The position numbers and the translations under genes are program-made. Positions 56,685 through 64,000 of a stretch of 64,000 nt of DNA are shown here, piece after piece. How positions within the stretch are numbered: position 1 is the first letter of the stretch; every line of letters starts with the position of its first letter. A model generated the notes under the pieces. That model saw only the letters and a list, made by a program, of their open reading frames with translations, was not told the DNA's origin and made no database searches. Location: positions 9,070,416-9,134,415 of the forward strand of contig CM026567.1 in NCBI GenBank assembly GCA_015143295.1, in the 5' to 3' direction. The stretch comes from Tetracentron sinense. Lineage: Eukaryota > Streptophyta > Magnoliopsida > Trochodendrales > Trochodendraceae.

Positions 56685-58444
56685 TGTTAGGAAACCATCC
56701 TACTGTTAGCAAGTCCTTTATTTTAGTAAGAGTTGTTTGCTTATTTTAGGATGTTCTATTTTCTTATTTAGTAGGAGTCATATGCTTGTAGTCCTAGGAC
56801 TCCATGGTAATTGTTGAAGGATCAATAAAAAAATACTCAATTCGCTGGTGGCTAATCCCCAATCAAAGAATTTCTTGGTAGTTGATCCCCAATCAAAAGA
56901 TCATGATTTAGGTTCAAGTCCCTATCATCTGGTATCAGAGCATTGATTCTGAGCCAATTTCTTTCTCCCACCTTCTCCATTATCACCTTTCTTTTCTTGC
57001 TTCACCACGACTGTTAAGGAGTTGGAAACTCATGTTGTTCATCTTACAACTTAGCTAGCAACTAGCTTACAATAATTGATACATGAGCGTTAGGACCAAA
57101 GGCGAACCAATGAGTCCATCTTGAAAACACTCCAAACACTGATGGTCACTCATCCCGAGCAGTGTCTTAATCTGAACCCACAAGGCACGACTATTCAGGG
57201 CAAAACTCTACGTATTTATTTTCCTAAATTTGCTGGTGACGACCCTGATGGTTGGTTATTCTAGGTTGAACAATATTATGACCTTACTGGAGTTAGTGAT
57301 GATCAGAAAGTCCCTTTAGCCGTTGTTCATCTCCAAGGTGATGCAATTGCATGGTATCGTTGGATTCATCAATCCATTGGTTTACTTTCTTGGCAGTAAT
57401 TTTCACGGGCGATTTGCACCCTTTTGGTTCCTGACAACACGTGGATCCCTACAGTTCACTTTCTAAGTTAATTCAAATAGGCACAGTACGTGAATTCGTC
57501 ACTGCTTTTGAAAAACTTGTTAATATGGTTCTTGGATTATTAGAAGCACCTCAAATTAGTATGTTCTTGTCGAGTCTTCATGGCGATATTCAGGCTAGGG
57601 TCAGATTGCTTCGCCCTACAAGCCTTACCCATGCTTTTGATTTGGCCTTGTGTCAAGAGGATGCTATTAATGCCACCACGACCTATTCTGTGTCTAAGGT
57701 ATCTTTTCGATCTTCTTCAAGGACTATCATAATCCAATCTCCTCGAAGCCTACTACTTCCACTGCTATGTTATCATCTGACGTAAAACGTCTTTCTTGGG
57801 TTGAACCAAAAGAGCGCTGTGAAAAAGGGCTCTGTTTTAATTGTGATAAAACTTATAAACTGGGCCCTCGTTGTCAAAAGCCACAAATTTTATTATTGGA
57901 TGGGGCACTCGATGAGGTTGATTTTGAGTTCCCACAACCGCCAATTGATCCTACAAGACAGGATTCTCCGCCCTTGGAAATTTCACTCCATGCTCTTATG
58001 AGTTCTACTCGGCCAAACAGTATGAGAATCACGGGTACCTTAAAAAAAGGGCTTATTACTGTTCTCATCGATTCTGGTTCTATAGACAATTTTCTTCATC
58101 CCTCTATTGCTAAGATGTGCGGATATCACATTCACAAGGTCTAGAATTTACGGGTAATGGTAGTTGATGGTGGTTATTTGACTAGTTTGGGCGTCTGTAA
58201 GGATGTCTCGCTTAATTTACAAGGCTATGGTTTCACAACTAATTTTTTCCTCTTGACTATTAGTGGTTGTGATGTTGTTTTGGGTACTCAGTGGCTGCGT
58301 TACCTAGGTACAATTGCTTGGGACTTTGCCCAATTAGTCATTCAATTTACTATGGTTGACTCTGTTTATACATTGGTGGTTGACAACTCCCCTATGATTA
58401 TGTTTATGGACATCCGGAGGGGCACCGCACCTTATGAAAAGAAC
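56685..58444 (+). mobile_element. 5' part of a Ty3/gypsy element with short LTR, broken
   Basis: The 5' LTR 56685-56927 (TGTTAGGAAACC to CCCTATCA, 243 bp) is followed at 56930-56941 by the tRNA-Met PBS TGGTATCAGAGC. Eroded gag follows (FPKFAGDDPDGWLF and WYRWIHQSIG near 57230-57390), then a CFNCDKTYKLGPRC knuckle-like site (57830) and a retropepsin region with LIDSGSIDNFLHP and CDVVLGTQWLRYLG (58060-58310). Several breaks. It stops abruptly where the next LTR begins. Confidence 0.8.
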
Positions 58445-58959
58445 TGGTCATCACAATAACCCATCATAAGCAAATGTGTTACCTCACTGACAACAGTAAA
58501 CCTTCACTTTTGGTGCCACAATTGTGCCGATACACTTTCTATACTCTATCAAGCGTAGCTCCTTGCCAATCGGCAACTGCTTCAGAATCTGAAGACAAAA
58601 AATAAAGGGTGAGCTATAAAGCCCACCCGATAGCTGCTAGGAATAGAACAAGTCCTCTGACATATCACACTCTGCTAGGAACAACACCTCTGACATATCA
58701 CTTTATAATTTCTAGCTGTGGGAAATACCAATACACACAACCATATTTTTCAGGAACACAGCTGATCGCTAGGATACATATCTGATCACCAGGATACCTA
58801 AGTGATAGCCAAGAAACTGATCAAACCTATCAGAAAAATGAAACTCATCTGACAAGCCAGGGACACACCTCTGACTACCAGGATAGCTAGGAAACCCATC
58901 CAACATGCCAGGATACCACATTTGACATGCCAGGGACGCACCTCGGACTACCAAGAAAT

Positions 58960-59520
58960 ACCTGCCTACCAGGAAACATCTAACATATCATTCTGTCAGG
59001 CAAAACAACTCTGACATGACACCCTTGTCAGGAAATACATCTGATAACCAGGAAACACATCTGACATATCAGGAATCACACCTCAGACATGCCAGGAACA
59101 CTCATGTAATTACTAGGTAACACCTCTGTCAATATAACCTTACTAAGAAAAACACCTTTGACAATATCCATGTCAGGCAAAACACCTCTAACAATATCCA
59201 TGTCAGGCATAACACCTCTGACATCAAATCCTGTCAGGCGCAACACCTCTAACATTAAATCCTGTCAGGCTCCACACCTCTTACATCAAATCTTGTCAAA
59301 CACCATACCTTTGACATCAAATCCTGTCAAGCACAACACCTCTGACATCATATCTTGTCAGGCACCACACCTCTTACATCAAATCCTGTCAGACACCACA
59401 TCTCTGACATCAAATCCTATCAGGCACAATACCTCTGACATCAAATCCTATTTAGGCACCAAACCTCTGACATTAAATCCTATCAGGCACCACACCTCTA
59501 ACAGAACATCACTTAATCTA
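58960..59520 (-). repeat. Minisatellite, 30-31 bp, about 12-18 copies
   Basis: Plus-strand units read ACACCTCTGACATCAAATCC and TGTCAGGC. Spacing between AACACCTCT words is 30-31 bp in the clean part (59181, 59211, 59242). A looser version extends back to about 58740. Confidence 0.85.
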
Positions 59521-61090
59521 ACCTCTGTTAGGATGTACCCATCCCTGCAGAACATCACCTCTAAGGCAACCATCCTATAACATCACAGCCTCTATTGGGT
59601 TCATACTTGCCGACACAAGCCAATGCTCCTTCAAGGTAACATTTTTGAGTTCGTAAACCCAATACATTATTGGGTTTGTAGACCCTAATCCAAACTTGGG
59701 TCCATAGACCCGATGCCATCCTAATGTTCTTGACTATCACTCATGGAGGAACCCCGACTCTTAGTAGTCCCGCCTCTCCAAAAATAGTCAGAGATGGACC
59801 ACAAACAACATTTTACACAAGTTAGGTTTTCTAACCATAAAAAATCCCCAATTTATCCAAGCCTTGCTTCATTAATTTATACAATTAGGAGTCACGCCCA
59901 AAGACCAAGTCCAATGGTATACCGTTCCGGTGTGGAACATTACCCAGCTAATGGACTATTTCATTGCCTTACCCTACACCAATAACATCATTCTACACAA
60001 GGATTGTCCAGAGGTGGAATTATACCAGGCCAATGGACCCTACTATTGCCTTAAAACAAACATCACATAACATATGTTGTTTGATAGGGAGCATACTCGG
60101 GTCGATGGGTCCATCCATCACCCTATAACATTTAAACAACGTCCCACCACATAGGGATTGTTCCGAGGTGGAACTTTACTAGGCCATTGGACCTATCATT
60201 GTCTTACAAGTGTTAAAGTAACATCACATCATGCAAAGAGCATTCTGATTAGGAATTTAACCAGGCCAATGGACCTATCATTGCATTACAAGAGTCCAAT
60301 AACAATACATCATGCAAGAGTGTTCCGACAAGGAATAATTCCGGACCGATGGATCCATCCATCGCCCCTAATAAATTCAAAATCACCTTTTTGACACTCA
60401 AGGGTGGCATCATAACACACACGGAATCCAATCTGGACTTCCCAGAGGATCCGACCAAATCAGGGACTTAATTCCACAAACTTGCGCACTGGCAATTGAT
60501 CACCAGTGTTGGGCAATTGATTGCCCAAGCATCGGTATGTTGGCGATCGATCGCTCATCGAAGGAGATTAATCGCCCAGTGTTCCTGAGCCTAAATTTCG
60601 AGCTATAACAGCCCGAAACCGAGGGCTACACCCCTCTACTCATTTCCAATCCCTTCCTAAACATTCCATACACATTCCACGGGGTCTCTAACCCTTTTCA
60701 TCTACACCACACATAATTCACACCATTTCACATACAAAAATAGCATAAATAAGGGAAAATAAGAAAGAGGGAAAGGGTTTTTACCTGTACACGCTTTACA
60801 AGGCTCCGTAGGGAAAAATGGATGGCACAATTGTGTCCGGAACGCTGAAAAACCCCAAGGTAGACTATCTCTCTAACTCCCACTTTCTCTATCCAATTTT
60901 CTCTCTTTCTCTCTCTACACGTCGATCGAGGTGCTAGGGAGGAAAACGGATGTCGCCAGTGCATTGGGAATGTCAAAAACCCCAAGGTAGCTTCCCTTTT
61001 CTTTCTCTCTCTTCCTTTCTCTCTCCTCATTCGTCTCGATAGAGCTTCCGCACATTGAGTGAGATGAGAAAATTAGAGGGGGATTACCCT

Positions 61091-61166
61091 CCTTATATAG
61101 TGGTAGGGAAAGTGTGAAGTGTCCCCTTGATGACATCATTGTGTGATGTCATTGATGACATCACAC
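61091..61166 (-). promoter_or_regulatory. LTR promoter: TATA box with bZIP-like palindrome upstream
   Basis: On the minus strand CTATATAAGG (61100-61091) lies about 40 bp downstream of a palindrome with perfect 12-bp arms, GTGTGATGTCAT (61141-61152) and ATGACATCACAC (61155-61166). A further TGATGACATCA copy is at 61129-61138. TGACATCA resembles CRE-type bZIP sites. Binding is inferred. Confidence 0.6.
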
Positions 61167-62129
61167 ACGTTGACATTTGATCGGTTTCCCACGTTTTTAT
61201 TTGTATGGCCTCCGTAAAAATTCTAAATGACATGCAAAGTTGATAAAAATTTAGGTGCCCGAACTAGGGATAGTCTAACACCCGTAGTGCAAATTTTGAG
61301 AAAAAAATATGGAGTTTTGACAGTAGAAAGTAAGTCCGGAAGAAAACTTCAAAACTCACTAATTTCCTAATTTTGCATACAAAACATGCTACGGTTTCTT
61401 CATGTGAGATGATGACAGCCGAAACGACAGACAATCGTTCATACAATCTGCCGACACGCTATGGTGTGAGTTTCACGGATTTCTATTGGAGCACTCGGTA
61501 AATATTGAGTCCCAACTAAAATTCAACAATCTGTGAATTTCCTGGTTTTTCTTGATTTTCTTATGTACAAGGCCCCCGTGGTCTTGCGAATCGATGCGCG
61601 ATGGAACCAGTACGATGGGTGATTGTCCCAATAACTGACTAGTATGCTGTGTGCGATTTCCAGAGAAAAACACTGAAGTTTTATCGGTATAACTCAGTCC
61701 CGAACAAAAACCCACTTTCCACAATTTTATCACACACTTAACTAATTAACCTCAGTTAAGGACCAATAAACCCATAATTTTATTATATTAAAATTATGGG
61801 TCATTACGATCTTCCCTCCTTACAAAAATTTCATCCTCGAAATTTGATCAACTTATATGTTCCAATAGTGGAGGGTACCTCATACCGCCAATATCACCAC
61901 ATGGGTATGAGAGTTGTATGTAGTCAAGTAGTATTCCATTCTCACATGCACTCGAACACATTACAAAATATATCGATTCTATTTTAAAAGCTTTTAGTAT
62001 TTAGATATATATTAACAGAGGATGAAAATACAAAACATATATAATGAAAATGCCCAATATGTCGAAACACAAGTGTCTAAAGTCTATCCCTAATGATGTC
62101 CTCATTGTGCTGGACTAATACTCGCGACA

Positions 62130-62990
62130 TTGTGAAGACCTGACTTTTGCTTCCAATCAGGACAGTCCCTTTTTATATGGCCCGGTTTGCTGCACTGATA
62201 ATAAACCCTAGCATTTTCTCTATGAAAGTTCTCAAATATTATCTTCTTGGTGTAGTCTTTGAATATTTCTTTTCCCATTGGTCTTTTGGCCGGTCTCTTT
62301 TCTCAGACTGCCAATGATTCTTGTATTTCTTTATATATCTTTTTAAATCTCAAAGCTTAATCTAAAATTTATGAGAATGATGTAAACCTTTGAACTGCCA
62401 GTTTTCCTTTGATTCTCGGCTTTAATCCATCCTCGAATTTGTCGTCTCTTTATTGTTCATCCTCAACAAGTCTTGTTGCAAATCGGGAGAGCTGGTTGAA
62501 TTTCTGTTCATACTCGCTGATTATCATGTTGCCTTGTGTCAACTGAAGGAATACCATCTCCTTTGTCTTCCTCATGGAGGTCGAAAAATACTTCTCATAA
62601 AATAATTCCACAAATTTTCCCCAGGGGCTTTAGATCTTCTGAAATTGTCCTCTCGATAGTAGTCCACCAATGTTCAGTCTCTCCTGATAACATGAATATT
62701 GCAAACTCTGATTTAACCTCTTCTAAGCATGCCATTGCCCAAATATATATTCTCAAGTTCTCGAACCAATTTTCAGCACTAATGGATCGATGACACCGGG
62801 GAACGATGTCGGTTGAAGTTTCTTGAACTTCTCAACTCTACTACCATTCCCATGTTCTTGCGCTGGAATAAGGACACGGTTACGACTTTGTTGTCATTGG
62901 ATCAACTCTGCTAGAGCAGTGATGGCCTCGAATGCTCCGACTAGAGTATTTCCAGGTGCTTGTCTCGGTGGCATTGTATTCCTATCACGA
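62130..62990 (-). pseudogene. gag of the minus-strand gypsy derivative
   Basis: Readable parts are an N-terminal stretch before LQPTSFPGVIDPL, the FVELFYEKYFSTSMRKTKEM block, LTQGNMIISEYEQKFNQLSR and a knuckle (CSKPGHIKRDC). Closely related to the gag at 978-1773 and in the same domain order. Several breaks. Confidence 0.75.
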
Positions 62991-63288
62991 AAATAGCAAT
63001 GCTTTATTATCTCGTAATAGGAACATCAAAATCAAATTTTCATCCAAAATACCTCACCTGCCTATCCTAATTAGTCTAATCAATCTTAATCATCTTCCAG
63101 CCTGATTGAATTATCTTTACACTTTCCTAGAGATGATCTCCATCTCTAGTGTTTTGTACTCAGTACAAATATACAAGTTCAAATCCCTAACGGATTCGAA
63201 ACCGCAGTGTATGATAAGACTAATTGAGTCTAATATACAATTAGACCCTATATCGAATATGATTTGTTATGATGTTTATTGCTATTAG

Positions 63289-63300
63289 CTCTGATACCAA
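63289..63300 (-). other. Primer-binding site (tRNA-Met type)
   Basis: The plus strand reads GCTCTGATACCA, the inverse of TGGTATCAGAGC, a few bases inside the LTR end TGTGACG (63303). It fixes the element as minus strand. Confidence 0.85.
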
Positions 63301-63658
63301 ATGTGACGCCCTGAACCCGTGCCTAAGGAATAATATTCCAAGACGCATGCCCGTTCGTCATAACCACGCCCACGAAAATACTAGAATTTTCAACTTTTCT
63401 TATGAGCTTACATAAGGAATAATAATTGGTCATCACAATAACCCATCATAAGCAAATGCATTACCTCACTTACTACAATAACCTTTACTTTTGGCCCCAC
63501 AATTGCATCGTTACACTTTCCAAACTCTATCAAGCGTAGCTCCTTGCCAATTGGAAACCGCTTCAGAATTTGAAGACATAAAATGAGGGGTGAGCTATAG
63601 AGCCCGATAAAATCCACAATGCATCTAGACTATTTTCCACAAAACAACATTCATCAAT

Positions 63659-64000
63659 TGTAATGACCTGAATATTTTTAGAAATAAAAATATTATATAT
63701 ATTCAGTATATGACTGAAGATTTAGTAATTCCTAGTATTACCTAAGTATATAAGTCATTATATTACTTAATTAAGTGATACTAGAGTATATTAAGCTTAA
63801 TACATAAAGCTTAGTGTTAATATAGGAATTTAACACTAAAGTAATTTAATTAGGTGATAATGGAATATATATTAAGCTTAATGTATAAAGCTTAGTGTTA
63901 ATATAGGAATTTAACACTAAAGTAATTTAATTAGGTGATAATGGAGTATATTAAGCTTAATACATAAAGCTTAGTGTTAATATAGGTATTTAACACTAAA
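63659..64000 (+). mobile_element. Start of an LTR related to that at 3599
   Basis: TGTAATGACCTGAATATTTT begins here and the next 180 bp match the LTR at 3599 closely. It interrupts the gag-only element's LTR and continues past the window. Whether a whole element follows cannot be seen. Confidence 0.8.
63764..64000 (+). repeat. About 80-bp tandem repeat, 3 copies, continuing off the window
   Basis: AAGCTTAATRYATAAAGCTT words start near 63793, 63874 and 63953 (81 and 79 bp apart). The related LTR at 3599 has this unit once (near 3735-3785), so it was amplified in this copy. Confidence 0.85.

Larger units (their letters stand above)
58445..61808 (-). mobile_element. 3' LTR of the gag-only element, about 3.4 kb
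   Basis: It starts on the minus strand with CGTAATGACCC (61808) next to the polypurine tract. It includes a bZIP-like palindrome (61141-61166), a TATA box (61091-61100), GATCGATCGC/ATTGATCGCC words (60490-60580), stretches with AGGCCAATGGACC words (60020-60300) and a minisatellite (58960-59520). The region 58450-58620 matches 63425-63605 in the other LTR. Confidence 0.75.
58445..63658 (-). mobile_element. Minus-strand Ty3/gypsy derivative with gag only, broken
   Basis: Order on the minus strand is partial 5' LTR (63658-63303), PBS (63300-63289), gag (about 62990-62130), polypurine tract (about 61814), 3' LTR (61808-58445). No pol is seen in the 1.5-kb internal region, so it looks non-autonomous as well as decayed. 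Gag resembles that at 978-1773 (FYEKYFSTSMRKTKE, LTQGNMIISEYEQKFNQL). Both outer ends are abrupt: the left against another gypsy element and the right at a newer LTR (63659). Confidence 0.75.

Noticed and set aside
59158-59580. 140-codon frame with repeated SNPVRHNTS-like units
   Set aside because: It is the 30-31-bp minisatellite in an LTR; no independent evidence of a gene.
60128-60458. Repeated AGGCCAATGGACC-type frames as coding sequence
   Set aside because: They lie inside the 3.4-kb LTR and are short, repetitive and without family features.

Overview
Kind of sequence. This is a flowering-plant nuclear window dominated by transposable elements. The evidence is plant-type retroelements (Tekay/Del-like chromoviruses, Ty1/copia, an L1 LINE with DUF4283-like ORF1 and RNase H), SINEs, hAT, PIF/Harbinger, Mutator-like and CACTA elements, a Helitron, and one three-exon NAC transcription factor gene. 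The species cannot be named from the sequence. I found one credible host protein-coding gene and no rRNA, tRNA or CRISPR. All coordinates, target-site duplications (TSDs) and divergences were read by eye. LTR elements are treated as fossils. | Layout. 1-977: start-proximal part of a minus-strand chromovirus-type LTR with two minisatellites, lying in 978-7371, an old Ty3/gypsy element (gag, protease, eroded pol, 3.77-kb 3' LTR). 7372-22242: the end of a Ty1/copia element and its 3' LTR. That LTR is split by a second minus-strand LTR-like element (Z), which itself holds a minus-strand chromovirus (8645-16615, TSD GAAAT) and a solo LTR (17362-19794). 22243-26000: a retroelement-like minus-strand fragment split by a solo LTR (23190-25688, TSD TTAGG). 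26684-27323: probable Helitron. 28.7-37.7 kb: MITE-rich host-like DNA, with a segment present twice (30.0 and 34.4 kb), each copy the empty site for a MITE found in the other, plus a third solo LTR (31167-34162, TSD AATAA) carrying a Mutator-like insert. 38265-50196: a non-autonomous CACTA element containing a minus-strand L1 LINE of about 6 kb, itself split by two solo LTRs in opposite orientation (TSDs AAGCG and TTCTG). 51009-52899: the NAC gene, JUB1/ANAC042-like, three exons, 302 residues, apparently intact. 53-56.7 kb: AT-rich spacer. 56685-64000: three more Ty3/gypsy pieces, butted together or nested. | How it fits together. The host content is one probable stress/longevity-type NAC regulator beside a nest of elements. 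Insertion order is readable from TSDs: copia LTR, then Z, then the chromovirus and a solo LTR; and CACTA, then LINE, then two solo LTRs. The most unusual signal lies in the LTRs. Six chromovirus-type LTRs (one element counted once) and the unrelated-looking element Z carry a module of repeated 12-13-bp palindromic words (CCGATCGATCGG-like or GGTCGACCGG-like) split by a conserved spacer; where a TATA box is visible it lies just downstream. Different LTR copies use different but internally consistent words. Further downstream each LTR carries a minisatellite whose sequence differs between subfamilies. I do not claim a new gene system.
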